From: Ceratotherium simum simum
Taxonomy: Eukaryota; Chordata; Mammalia; Perissodactyla; Rhinocerotidae
Length of the DNA: 64,000 nucleotides
Assembly (NCBI RefSeq): GCF_000283155.1
Contig: NW_004454216.1
Coordinates: 6,223,439-6,287,438 of the forward strand
Direction: 5' to 3'
The notes beneath the pieces are model-generated. The model did not search any database. It saw only the letters and a list, made by a program, of their open reading frames with translations, and was not told the DNA's origin. Position numbers and translations under genes: made by a program. Below, one piece after another: positions 46,943 to 58,469 of the stretch (position 1 is the first letter of the stretch; the number at the start of each line of letters is the position of its first letter).

Positions 46943-48710
46943 CTTATCAATATACAAAAGCTACGAGAGCTAATAAGATAATTTATCATGGTTGCAGGAT
47001 ATAAGGTGAATATACAGAAATCAATTATATTGCATTATGTTAACAACAAAATTAGAAAAGGAAATATAAAATGCCATTTATAATAGCATAAAAATCAGAT
47101 ATATTCAGGTATACAATTAACTCTCTCTCTGTATAGATAGATAAGTAGATAGAACATATACATATAGATATATATTACTTGTACATTAAAAATTAACAAA
47201 ATATTACTGAGAGAAATTAAAGATGACCTAAATTTAAGGAGAGAGAAACCATATTCATGGATCCAAAAACTCAATATTGTTAACAGTGTTGATTCTTTCC
47301 AATGCATTCTGTAGAATCAATGCACTCCCAGTTAAAATTACAGCAAACTTTTTAAAAAATTGAAAAGGTATTTCTAAAACTTATTTGGAAATGTAAATGA
47401 ACTAGAGTAGCCAAAATAATTTTTAAAAATTAAGAACAAAGTAGAAGGACTTACATTACCGGATTTGAAAACTTACTCTAAAACAGCAGTAGTCTAGATA
47501 GGATGATTTTTGCATAAAGATAGATATACAGATCAATGCATAAGAATAGAGAACCCAGAAGAAGATGCACACGTATATGGCTGGGAGATTTTTTACAAAG
47601 TTGCCAAGATAATTCAGCAGGGAGAGAAAAGTCTCCTTAACAAATGGTACTAGTACAACTGGTTAAATGTAAAAAATTTCTAGAAGACAGAAGAGAATAT
47701 TTGCAACCTTGGAGTGGGTAAATCTTTCTGAAAAAGGATACTGGAAGCATGAAAGAAAATAAAAGATAAAATGAACTTCATCACAATAAAATTAAAAACT
47801 GGCTTTCTGAAAAACGAAAAGGTAAGTCATATGGCAGGAAAATATTTGCATTACATATATCTGACAAACTGTATTCATAATATGAAAAAAAATAAATAAG
47901 GAGATAAACAATGCATAAAAAAGTGAAAAAAATATTTGGACCTTTCACTAAATAAGATAAAAGAATGATCATTAAGTACATGAAAAGATGCTCGCCATAT
48001 TTAGTTATCAGATAATTGCAAATGAAAGCCACAAGGAGATAGAATAGCTGAAATGAAAAACTCTGACGATACTATGCATGGCAAGGATATGGAGCAAATG
48101 AAATTCTCTTTCATTGCTGGTGAAGAATTTAAAATGGTACAACCACTTTGGAAAACAGTTTGACTATTTCTTATAGACTTAACCATACACTCATCATATA
48201 ATCCAGCAATTCCTCTCCTAAGTGTTAATCCATGGGAAATGAATATGTGTCCACCGGAAAGGCTTGTAGGTGAATGTTCATAGCAGCTTTATTCTTACTA
48301 GCCTGAAACTGACATCAACCCAAATATCATACATCAATCTAATGGAATACTACTCAGCAGTAAAAATGAATACTATATGCAAGAATTTTAAAAATGAATT
48401 ACTGAGTAAAAGAAGCTACACCCCAAAGAATACATACTATATGAATTCAATTTACATAACATTCTAGAACAGACAAAACTAATCTTTAGTGACAAGAAGC
48501 ATATCAGTGGTTGCCGGGGGCTGGAAGTGGGGATGGAGTATTGAATGGGAAGGGGTACAAGGAAACATTGTTTGCAGTGATTGAGATGTTCTGTATCTTG
48601 ATTATAATGGTGTCTAAATGGGCATGGATGTTTGTCAAAATGCATCAAATTGTATATTGAAAGTGTGTACATTATATTGTATGTCATGTATATGTTAATA
48701 AAGTTGATTT

Positions 48711-48978
48711 AAAAAATGAATCTAATCCGGGGCCGGCCCGGTGGCACAAGCGGTTAAGTGCACGCTCTCCGACGTGGCAGCCCGGGGTTCGCCGGTTCGG
48801 ATCCCAGGCACGCACCGACGCACTGCTTGGCAAGCCATGCTGTGGTGGCGTCCCATATAAAGTAGAGGAAGATGGGCACGGATGTTAGCCCAGGGCCAGT
48901 CTTCCTCAGCAAAAAAAAAATTGGCATCGGATGTTAGCACAGGGCTGATCTTCCTCAAAAAAAAAAATGAATCTAATC
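48711..48978 (+). mobile_element. Young ERE1-type SINE, perfect target-site duplication
   Basis: Body 48728-48961 starts GGGGCCGGCCCGGTGGCACA. It holds a B-box-like GGTTCGGATCC (48794-48804), TCCCATATAAAGTAGAGG, and two copies of the 'gatgttagc..cagggc' unit before the A tail. AAAAAATGAATCTAATC is found at both ends (48711-48727 and 48962-48978). It inserted at the tail of the L1M, and the left edge TT|AAAA fits L1 endonuclease. Many CpGs remain, so it is among the youngest insertions here. Confidence 0.97.
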
Positions 48979-49780
48979 TTAGGGTGCATTAAAAGAAATA
49001 TATTGTTCTAGTCAAGAGAGATGCTTTGTTCTGCTGAAGAAGAATGAAGTTGCAGTGGCAGCTCATCCACCAGAAGTGTTGGAGAAGGCAGAAGGGTGAC
49101 GAGATGATGTTTAATTCTGTGACTCTATAATAAATTTGAAAATTATGTCTAAGTAATTGGAGTGTGAAGATTATTTTTATTCTCAACAGAGAATTTATAC
49201 AAGTACATACTCTGGAATACATACACTCAAAGAGTGTTCCAGTAGAATAAATCAAACTCTTTGAGGCACTAATTAGACACAACATTTTGTTAGGCAGTTA
49301 ATTCTCCTTTCAAATTGTACTGTGAAGTAAAAGAGGAAAAATTTCTTTTTTTACTTGTTTTCTTCTTCTCTTCTTATGTTAAGCCCGACACCCTCTAAGG
49401 AAATATTGGTAACCACTGATGTAAATGATACACCATAAAATTGAGGAGGTAAGATTGGCTATGAAAGAGCTAGATAGGTGTGTGATTTAATTATCTGGAT
49501 ATAAACTGAGGATTCCTCCTAATACTCTCCTAATACCCATAGATAACATTATTTATAGCTTTATAAAAACATATATAAATTTTGAAGAGAAAGTACTTTG
49601 TAAAAAACCAAAACTTTCAGCATACAATACATGTCTTTCCATAAACTAATTTAAAAAAACTCAGCAATAGAAGAGACATGTTTGTCTTTCAAGGATATAT
49701 GTGTATCATTGTACGATACATATGAGACTCTTTGCACATTTGTGTGATTATTTCTTAACAATAAAATCATTACCAGGTCA
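48979..49780. other. Unassigned sequence
   Basis: About 0.8 kb without recognised repeats or genes. The 98-codon antisense frame (48989-49285) lacks domain features. Confidence 0.4.
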
Positions 49781-49784
49781 AGCA

Positions 49785-50450
49785 GGGGTTGGGGGCACAT
49801 ACTAGATTGTGATATATACTGCCAGAGTGCTCGTCAGAGTATCTTGGCCAGTTTACCCTTTCGTAGGGTTGTGGTAGTTTCTCCACCCCCTCATCAATAC
49901 TAAATATTTTCAGTCTAAGCTGGGTAAAAAAGTAATACTCTCTGATATTTGGATTTTGTATTTCCTTTATTTTTTGAGTGTCTCTTTATGTTTACTAATC
50001 ATTTGAACTTTTGTCAAATTCTTATTCACTTTTTTTTATTTCGCTATAAGAACTCTGTTTTACACCCTTCCCCCCACATACATACTCACTCATATATCTC
50101 ATTATTTTGTAAGACTATTTTAAAGACATTCACTTTTTGTCACATATCTATATAGTATATTGTTACCCTTTTGTCATTTGAATTTAACTTTTATATAAAA
50201 TCATTTACTCTGCAGATAGTTTCTGCAATGCAAATCATTTACTCTGCAGTTGTGTAGTCCTATCTCTCAATATTTTCTAAGATTTCTTACCTTGGCATTA
50301 TGCTAAGGAAAATTTTCCTACCTCAAGGCTATAAAAGTGTTTTTAGTATTTTCTTTTAATGTTTTTATTGTTTGATTTTCTATAATTAATTTTAATTGTC
50401 AGTACTTATTTCAGTGTATGAATTTCACCCACTTAGCTAATGAAGTAAAC
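49785..50450 (-). mobile_element. L1 LINE fragment, antisense, 3' part of ORF2
   Basis: Plus-strand landmarks GTGGTAGTTTCTCCACCCCC, TATGTTTACTAATCATTTGA, CCTCAAGGCTATAAAAGTGT and 'gtatttcctttatttttt' fit antisense old L1. An 18-bp direct repeat (50198-50215, 50232-50249) lies inside. Confidence 0.65.
50198..50249 (+). repeat. Local tandem duplication
   Basis: AAATCATTTACTCTGCAG occurs at 50198-50215 and identically at 50232-50249, with a period of 34 bases. Confidence 0.92.
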
Positions 50451-50529
50451 ATGAGCTAGCAAAATATTAGGAAACATGATAAACTTCTGTGATTATTAAT
50501 GATAATTTTATGTTATTATAATAATATTA

Positions 50530-50710
50530 ATAGAGAAATAACAAATAACATTTATTGAGCTTTTCCTTTGTGCTAGTCATGGTATTTTTACATTTTTTTA
50601 TCTCTATAATAATGCTATGGTTAGATAGTTAACATCTATTATTTCATAACAGTGAAGAAACAGATTCAGAGAGCTAGATAACCCACCTAATTTCTCATAG
50701 TGGGTGTTAG
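50530..50710 (-). mobile_element. MIR SINE, antisense
   Basis: AACATTTATTGAGCTTTTCC, TTGTGCTAGTCATGGTATTT and GTGAAGAAACAGATTCAGAG match MIR in reverse. Confidence 0.75.
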
Positions 50711-50711
50711 C

Positions 50712-51110
50712 TATCTATTATCATGTAACAAATTACCCCAAACATAGGGGCTTAAAACAACAAACATTTAATATCTCACTATTTCTATGGGTCAGGACTT
50801 TGGGAGCTGCTTAGCTGGGTGGTTCTAGCTCCGAGTTTCTTATGAGGTTGTGGTCAAGATGTTAGCCAGGGTAGCAGTCTTGTAAAGACTGGAGGATCTA
50901 CTTCCATGATGCCTTTCTCACATGGTTATTGGCGAGAGGCCTCGGTTCTTTGCTGACTGTCGATTGGAAGCCTCAGTTCCTCACCACAGAGGTCTCTCCT
51001 TAGAGCTGCTTGAGCATCCTTCTGACATGGCAGCTGGCTTCTTCCAAAGCAAGTGATAGGAGAAAGAGAGAGAGAGAGAGAAATTGCAAGGAGGTAGCAA
51101 AAATTTGTTA
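50712..51110 (-). mobile_element. MLT1-type LTR, antisense, truncated
   Basis: Begins near TAGCTATCTATTATCATG, then TAACAAATTACCCCAAACAT, TTTCTATGGGTCAGGACTTT, TTAGCTGGGTGGTTCTAGCT, and ACATGGCAGCTGGCTTCTTC. The GA tract at 51061-51083 expands a GAGAGAG part typical of this LTR. The remainder is not recognisable, so the far end is lost. Confidence 0.75.
51061..51083 (+). repeat. GA microsatellite
   Basis: AGAAAGAG followed by a pure GA run, inside the MLT1 fragment. Confidence 0.92.
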
Positions 51111-51299
51111 AAATTAAAATTGCTTTGTGGCCGTATATATTAGTGATGGGAAAAGGAAAGCCAAGAAACTGAGACTTGCATTTTGTACTTGGCTCTGGTC
51201 TCAGGGAGCCTCTGGAATGTTCACATGTTGTCAGGAAAACACGAAACCCTGTAAAAGCTCAGCCTTGAGGTTGAAGACCTTCAGCATGAACTAGCATGA

Positions 51300-51506
51300 G
51301 AATTGCAGCAGGTCCTAACAGTTCTTATAATTAGTTTCTATGTTTTTCCAACGCTAGTAACGCCTTATAAGAATAAAGTTATTGAGTGTGAAAAGGATAA
51401 AGTACTAAGAAAATTCAACAAGATTGCGTTACTTTTAGGAATAATTGTAGTGATAATAATAATTCCTTTAGGGGCCAATCTGGGAGCCATTCCTAGTTTG
51501 TTTTAG
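51300..51506 (+). other. Open frame with membrane-protein-like composition, not a confirmed gene
   Basis: Open from 51300, after an in-frame TGA at 51297-51299, to TAG at 51504-51506. There is no ATG; the only start in frame would be TTG at 51303. The product has a hydrophobic start (VLTVLIISFYVFPTLV), then a charged stretch (residues about 23-42), then a second hydrophobic segment (LLLGIIVVIIIIPLGANLG). Two membrane segments around a basic-acidic loop look protein-like. However, runs of ATA/ATT codons in AT-rich DNA also give this by chance. I do not recognise a family. A pseudogene fragment or coincidence is more likely than a gene. Confidence 0.15.
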
Positions 51507-54018
51507 GTTTTTGTATAGATCAGACTGTCAAATCAACCAGTTCTGTGTTATCCAAGTAATTGTTGCTTGCATGATAATGGATAACTTCAAATACTACTTC
51601 TGTTTTGGCAAATAATTAATTATGCATTGTTAATTTTCACTTGAACTGTGTAGACAGCCTAGAAAGACTAAACATAGAACATGATGCAGTGTTCTAATGG
51701 AACACCTGAGTGGGAAAAGATTTTGGGTTCGGGTTCTAATGCTACCAAATAGCTGCAAAAATCTGAGGTAATTCATACAATCTCTCTGAACCTAAATTCT
51801 CCACTTTTAATATTAGGGATTGGGTGAGAAACTCACAAACTTGCTATGATTCCAATCGTCGAGCTTAAATTAACAGAGCTTAAAGAATAAACCGTTATGA
51901 CTGTTGCGGGTTATTTCAGCGCTTCCTTGGAAAGACAAATGAAAAAGAACAACCTATATTGAAAGTTGGAATGGTGTCTTTTATTGCTCATTATGAACAG
52001 ATTGTTTGATATTTTTATCTTAATATGAAATTTTTTCCTGTCCAGCTATTTCTATGTAGTTTATTTCTTCATCAGTTGAGTTATAGGCTTTTTGTCTTGG
52101 GTGTATGAAAAATGCTGTATATTTCAAGGCCTTATATGTTAAAATTCTGAATATTTAATTTTACGAGGCAGATATTGACTAATGGAAGGCAATGGACTAT
52201 GATTGTTCCTATAGAGTAAATAACTAAGCAATTGAGCATGAAAGCTCAATTGAATTGAAATTACAATTATTAGTAGTTTATGGTAAAGGTGGTGTTTTTT
52301 TGGAGTATAGTGCCAAACTGATCACAAAATAAACCAAATAAAAACTTTGCAACATATTCTGATAACAATACATTCTGTTATAGCTATTTTCATCTTCTTT
52401 TCTATTTGTTTTCGTGGGTGTTAACATATTGTATCTCTTAGAAGTTTGATTCGGAACTTAAGTATAATGGACTGGTTCAGAGGACACTGAGATAATTTAA
52501 GTAAAGAGGAAGAATGATTCTCAGCTTTCAATATGGAAATTCCTGAATTATAGAATGAATATACACTGCAGTGAAAGGATGAAATACAGTGGAATCTTGT
52601 CAATAAATGTAAGTTAATATAAGCATATTAAATTTATATAAATTTAACCATATGCATTCATTGAAAGAAAAAAAGGAAATGTGTTTCTAATACATATTCC
52701 ACTGAAATGAGCTCTTGCTCTTTAGTGAGCTCATCACTCTCTGAGAGAGACAGGAGAACGTGGTTGGCTTTGATCCCTGTATTCTTCCCATGTGAGCATC
52801 TTGCCATTCTGAATGATTGTAATATTTCTAATATTTCATAACACTTAAAAAAAATACCCCATAGCCCCTTAGATCAATCCAGTAACTTCCTATGGTGTTG
52901 AAATGAAAAAAAAAGAAAACAAAACAAACAAACAAAAAAAAACAGTTCTAATGATGAAGGAAGAAAAGACTCTGTTGAATTTATAGAAAGGAGGTGTATA
53001 ATCTCCAATGAGCTGCACATTTTAAAGGGATAGATCAAGTGACTTGGATTAGTGTTTCTCTTGTTTGGAGTTCACATGAAAACAACATAGGCTTTGTTTT
53101 GTACTTTTTTATCTGTATTAACAATATTTAGTTTAAGGAAGAATCACTATTCTCGAAAAGAGAGCCAAAGTGACTGAGAGAATCACGGGCACTGATTTTA
53201 GCATTCACACTGGTCTTTATTGTAGATTTACAGAGTAATAAAATAGGAATAACTAGAGAGATTGAGTAATTATAAAGATTTTAAAATTTAATTAAAAACT
53301 CAATTAAAGAATGAAACATTATTAATAATAACTAAAAACGATCCAAACCCCAAAATGTTGACAGGGCTTGGGATTCTGAATGTTTTTTTCTTCTGAAATT
53401 TCTGTCTTTTACGTTTTCTAAATTTCTTAGAAAAGTATTTATAGTTCTATAGTGAAAAATTAAATATACTTCAAAAATTATAATAAAACTCTCAGAAATT
53501 AAAATTTATGAATTTTTAAATTGAATTAGGTGTTTTGCTTTTTTATTTGTTTGTATAGGACAGTCAGTGGTAGGAATGAAAGTTGGCAAGCTTCTTCCAA
53601 ATAGAAAGTTCATTTTGTAGTTAAACTTTGCAAGAGGAAAGATGATGAATTCCCGTTTAATAGTAAAACATAATTCTAATCTCATCTTTTTGACTCCGTA
53701 TTTCTTTAGTACACAAAATAATACTGTGGTCCACGCCCTTCCATCTTTAGAACACTTTGGTATTATCAAACTCTGATTAAGCCTCATCCACTAAGATATC
53801 ACTAATTCCAAATTTATGATAATTGGAAAAAGAACTTGCTGAAATTTGACTTAGGAAAAAGGAGTTTGTGAAGCACATTGAGATTATGACCAATATTACC
53901 AGAAAAATTTCTAGCCTAGTTAGGAGAACAAGCTGTCTTTAAGATATTACTTTAGCAACATTAATTTCTATTCCAACAATTAACTAACAGTTTATTAGCC
54001 TATATATTCATTTAAGAA
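51507..54018. other. Unassigned AT-rich sequence
   Basis: About 2.5 kb without recognised repeats or genes. An A-rich/AAAC tract lies at 52905-52943. The 93-codon antisense frame at 53506-53787 has no domain signal. Confidence 0.4.
52905..52943 (+). repeat. A-rich AAAC tract
   Basis: A9, then AAAAC and AAAC units, then A9. Confidence 0.9.
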
Positions 54019-54265
54019 AGAACCTCTAAATCTTTTTTTTTTTTTTAAAGATTTTATTTATTTATTTTTTCCCCCCAAAGCCCCAGTAGATAGTTGTGTG
54101 TCATAGCTGCACGTCCTTCTAGTTGCTGTATGTGGGACGCGGCCTCAGCATGGCCAGAGAAGCAGTGCGTCGGTGCGAGCCCGGGATCCGAACCCGGGTC
54201 ACCAGCAGTGGAGCGCGCTCACTTAACCACCAAGCCACGGGGCCGGCCCAGAACCTCTAAATCTT
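54019..54265 (-). mobile_element. ERE-type SINE, antisense, perfect target-site duplication
   Basis: Body 54035-54249. In reverse: T tail, CCCCAGTAGATAGTTGTGTG, GGACGCGGCCTCAGCATGGC and the head ending CACGGGGCCGGCCC. AGAACCTCTAAATCTT is found at 54019-54034 and 54250-54265. Close in type to the ERE at 35.0 kb. Confidence 0.97.
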
Positions 54266-54267
54266 AA

Positions 54268-54610
54268 TACTGGCCCCTACCAGCTTTAATTTGCCAGCCC
54301 CCAAACCCCTACCCATCCATCACATCTCACCTTAGACATTACTTCCTCAAGGGAATCTTCTTGAGCATATGTCAAATCCCTTTCTCAAATGCTATCATAG
54401 AATCTCATTTTTTTACTCCAAAATCTTGTCCCTACTGATAGTTATATAATCATTTGTATGATTATGGATTAGTGTCTGGCTCCCACTAGGCATTAGTTAC
54501 ATGAAAACAGGGATTGCGTCTGTTTTTTTCTCCTCATTTTTATTCTAGGAACTAACATAGTCCTCAAAATATAACAGGTTCTTAATACTCATTTACTGAA
54601 TTAGTATCTA
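54268..54610 (+). mobile_element. L2 LINE fragment, sense 3' part
   Basis: ATTACTTCCTCAAGGGAATC, ACTTTT-like middle, CATGAAAACAGGGATTGCGT, and the end AACAGGTTCTTAATACTCAT then TTACTGAATTAG match L2 up to its 3' end. Confidence 0.7.
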
Positions 54611-56115
54611 AGAGTCCTGAATGAGTTATTACGTGAGTATACTCAGCGGAAAATTTGGCCAAGCTGCTTTAAGCTTGAAGCTTTAGCATTATAAAATTTC
54701 AATTAAATCATTTATAGTTTAGATACCACCAACTTGGAATTTCTGAATATTGGGACAGAAGTTTATATCTGAAATTGAAGAAAGTTCTTGCAAATGATAG
54801 AGCAACATTTAAAAATCAGTATTCTATAATTTTGTCTTCCTGTGATTCTGGATTGACTTTGGCTTTCTGTTGTTCTAATTGAGTTTTGTAGTAGCTTTCA
54901 TTTTATTACCATCTTTTTATTGTCACTCTTTTCTGTAGATAAAACTACATGGTGATATTCTAGCCATATGTCCATATCAGTTAACATATTGATCATAGCC
55001 TTTAATCAGAACTGGCATCTGTACATAAAAAATTTCGTTGAAAAATTCCCTAAGTTTACATGCCAATTAGCCTATATTCATGAGACCGTATGTGCTTGAC
55101 TACTTGTGACAGGAATTATGGAAAGGGAAATAAAGTCAAGAAACCATTGCGAGATGCAGAAAATCAATCGATGTATGCATATATTCCCAAGTTATCTTAA
55201 CATGTAAAATGTATTATAAGTTGTTTTTACATAAAAGTATTTGATAGTGTAGTACTAGTTTTGGTTTCTAAGAGAAGATGGAAGAGAGCTTAATTCATTC
55301 AGTAATTCATTAAATCATACATTTATCAAATTCCATACATAGCCCTAAATAAGATAACACTGATTATAAGTCAGTGGATTCTCTACTTTATCATAGAAAA
55401 AAATCTTTTGGGGGAGTTTTGGATACAATAGAAAATGTTTACTTATTTAACTTGGTAATTTTTTTAACATATATATAATAAAAAATAATGTCATATAAAA
55501 TAATATTTTAATTTACTAATATTTTTTCAATCCTAATTTTATAAACTAGTATTATTTATGTTTTTATATATATTTTTAAAATTAGTATCTTTTTCAAAGT
55601 TTTCTGAAGCACATAATCTTAAATTTTATCTGTTATTTTAGTTATAGCGTGTTTTGAATCCAAGTGTGATACTGTCACTTAAAATTTCATTACAAGACAC
55701 AAATTCTATTTGTATAACAATAGGAGATTTTTTGTAACATTTGTCCCTTACATATTTATTTATGACCTTTATGATATAACCATATAATTTTTTACTTTTC
55801 TAAGTGATCTTTGGAAGCCTTATTGACATTGGCATCTAATATTTTCAACTGTGAATAAAATTGCCAGGAAGAAACACTAAATTTGTATTGATTTTTTTTG
55901 CCTCCATTTTTAACTGTTCTATCAGAATGACCTGTAAGACCATTCAAAACCAATACTGATTAAGGTCATTGCTAGCTAATACATCTTTCCCGAATAGTCC
56001 TTTGTTGTTTAAAATAAAGTAATTGGGAAGGTGACCCATAATAGGGAGCCTCCCTTCTGAGAAATAATATTGAGTAGACAGTTTGCCTTATATTCTGAAA
56101 TATACTATATTTAGT
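54611..56115. other. Unassigned very AT-rich sequence
   Basis: About 1.5 kb without recognised repeats. 55440-55620 is extremely AT-rich. Confidence 0.4.
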
Positions 56116-56119
56116 CAAA

Positions 56120-56620
56120 ACATCCTATTTGTCTAGATGCTAGTGATATAAAAGTAATCATCAAATACGTCCTGTTCTCAAAGAACATATGGTATAGAGG
56201 GGGAGACACGCAGGTATCACACATTTTCAATACTGTACAATAATTGCTACTGAAACAAGTTACCACATAGGGGTATGTAGGTGTATAAGAGGGGCACCTA
56301 ACCCAAGCTGGGAAAGGCTTCCTGTAGTATGTGATGGCTAGGATGGCAATGAAAAGGTGAATTGGAGTTAGCCAGAGGTAGAAGTGTAAAGGGTATTGTG
56401 GGAAAAGAAAACAGCTTGTCGAAAAGCCTGGAGGTTAAAAAAAAAAGTGTGTGACAGGTCCATGGGCATGCTGACACTTCATTATGGCTGGAGTGAAGTT
56501 TGCAGGTGAAAATGTGTGTACCTGTGGAAGATGAAGTTGTATAGATAAGTTAGAACATGCATGGATTATTATAAATGCCTTTTTAGATTGAAGTCTTTAG
56601 TACATACTCTTTGGTAGATC
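56120..56620 (-). mobile_element. L2 LINE fragment, antisense, about 500 bp
   Basis: Reverse L2 order: TAGATGCTAGTGATATAAAA, CCTGTTCTCAAAGAACATAT, GGGGGAGACACGCAGGTATC, AAGCTGGGAAAGGCTTCCTG, then AAAGCCTGGAGGTT and GGCTGGAGTGAAGTTTGC. Confidence 0.75.
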
Positions 56621-58465
56621 ATCCAAAAATTACTATTTTAAAACAGGTGTTTAAGAAATGCTCAATTAAAATGTAAATAATAATTCAAAAACAGTCACAT
56701 CTTTATAAAGAAAGGAAAGATCATTGGTTTCACTTCTTGTGTGTGAGCAAAGACTGATGGATGACCTTTCATAGTAGGTCTTTAACCCTTAAGCTCTGTG
56801 AGAGTAACAATTGTGAATTTGATTCATTTTGTGAAGCTTATGTTTGCTTTGAAATGTACACAGTAATAATCATCTCAACGTTTGTTTTAATTTAACTGAG
56901 ATTATTTATCTTACCTGAAATGACAGACACTTCTGTTGGGATATTGTTATAATTATCTTTATGATTTATCAATATAAATCATCTGAACCCAAGGCCCTGA
57001 CTTTGGCGTAGGATTTAAACCACGTTAAGTAGGCAGGCCTTGAGTTGGTCTCGAAATGGGATGTTCCACAGGCTTTTGTGGGACCTTTTCTATCTTAGCC
57101 AAATGATTCAGGAATAAAAGACTAATTGGATTGAAGTAGAAATAATAGATTTTTCTTGTGTGTATAGATAGACTTCAAGTAAAAAGAGAATTGGTATTTG
57201 ATATAGAAATTATATCAGCTATTAATAATTATTTATTTTGTTTATGCCAACATCATGATCGTACTATCTCTGGAATCAGGAAATTGCCGCAGTTTCAGGT
57301 AACTGCATAGGGAACAAACCTTGTAAACACTCAATTCCACCATATATAAGGTAAACTTATGCATGAGAGCAAGCGGTTCACCACCAATTAAATCATTATT
57401 TGGTGTTGAGTAAATTATGACAACATTCTGACAGCTTCAGATTCTTCGTGTTTCTAAGCGTTTCCTATAAAATATAATAATTCCAACCATATATCAGAAA
57501 ATGCTCAGATTTCAATAACTAGAGAGATAAGTTATAGTCTGTACTCGAGCATATATTTTTTCTAAGGAAATTTTGGTTGCAATATGTATGGAGTAAGTAA
57601 ACTCAACGGGAGAAGAGCAGGAGGTAGCTTCTCCATGTTATATTTGTCCACCTTACAAGCCTACAGAAAATCTGTACATGGGGCAGAAATGTCTGGTGTT
57701 CCCAAAAGCAAAACCTTTTATGGTGTCCCTTTAATGAGTAAAAACAAAGTTATTAGCACTTCAGATATTATGTCAATACTGCAGTAGAAAAAAGTGAAGA
57801 ATTGTTGAAAGGTGATAGCAAGGAAGAAGGAAAGACTTATTGGTTTTGAAAGAACCTGCGTTGCATATCTGTAATCTTCATTCCTCTTAGTTCTACTGTC
57901 AGACCCTCCTAGGCCTCTCATTTTGCATTATGTTTAAAGAAGTTGTGGTACTGGGACTGACATCTATAGCCATTAGAAGGTGGAAATTTACAGAAGGATT
58001 TGCATCCTCAAGTGGCACACACATGTGTGAGCTTGCTGTAAAAATAAAATGAACATTTAGAAAGAAAATTTACTGAAATCATATCTACGATGTGGTATTC
58101 TGTTTTGCTTGTTTGTTTGAGCTATTGCTCAAAAGAGTCATTTTCGGATGCCATCCAAGCCATTTTATCCCAAGGAAGCCCACATTTATACAACCTAGAC
58201 TGTGCTTCTGAGTTTTGTTACTCAGGAGATCTTTTGAATGTGATCATGGCTGGTGTTTTCTTTCATAATGTTTCATAATAAGGTATTTGGATAAAGCATG
58301 TTTTTCAGTCACAGATGAAGGCAAGGAGGATTGTTTATGATGTGAATGGGTTGCTGTTCTTGAAAGTTTCTCAATTACTTAGTTAGAGTAGTTTTCTTAT
58401 TTGTAATAAAGAGCCATCTTTGCTGCATCACCTGTCCCAACTCAGACTTCTGGTTTTTGTTCTTT
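56621..58465. other. Unassigned sequence
   Basis: About 1.8 kb, no recognised repeat. The 67-codon frame 57584-57787 and its antisense partner have no known domain. Confidence 0.4.
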
Positions 58466-58469
58466 ACAA

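Larger units (their letters stand above)
43170..48718 (+). mobile_element. Long degraded L1M LINE
   Basis: An old L1 running from its 5' region (about 43170-43600; AACCAGAGAGCTGAAAGAGG) through the ORF1-side region (to about 44600) and ORF2 to the 3' UTR. Endonuclease text is visible at about 45170-45205 (AGVAILTSEK). The tract after CTGAAAGACATAGC (about 46722) jumps ahead in the L1 consensus, so much of the reverse transcriptase is deleted. The catalytic FADD block survives only as an altered IHSD at about 46891-46905. The 3' UTR has GTGGTTGCCGGGGGCTGGAA and ends TTAATAAAGTTGATTT. Stops throughout: it cannot move. An MLT1 LTR and an ERE interrupt or follow it. Confidence 0.88.

Noticed and set aside
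48728..48810. tRNA gene
   Set aside because: The pol III box-like motifs and tRNA-like head belong to the ERE SINE; the cloverleaf is degraded and followed by the SINE body.
48722..48958. 78-codon antisense frame
   Set aside because: Entirely within an ERE SINE.
53350..53790. 93-codon antisense frame as a small gene
   Set aside because: AT-rich chance frame with no domain, splice or promoter context.
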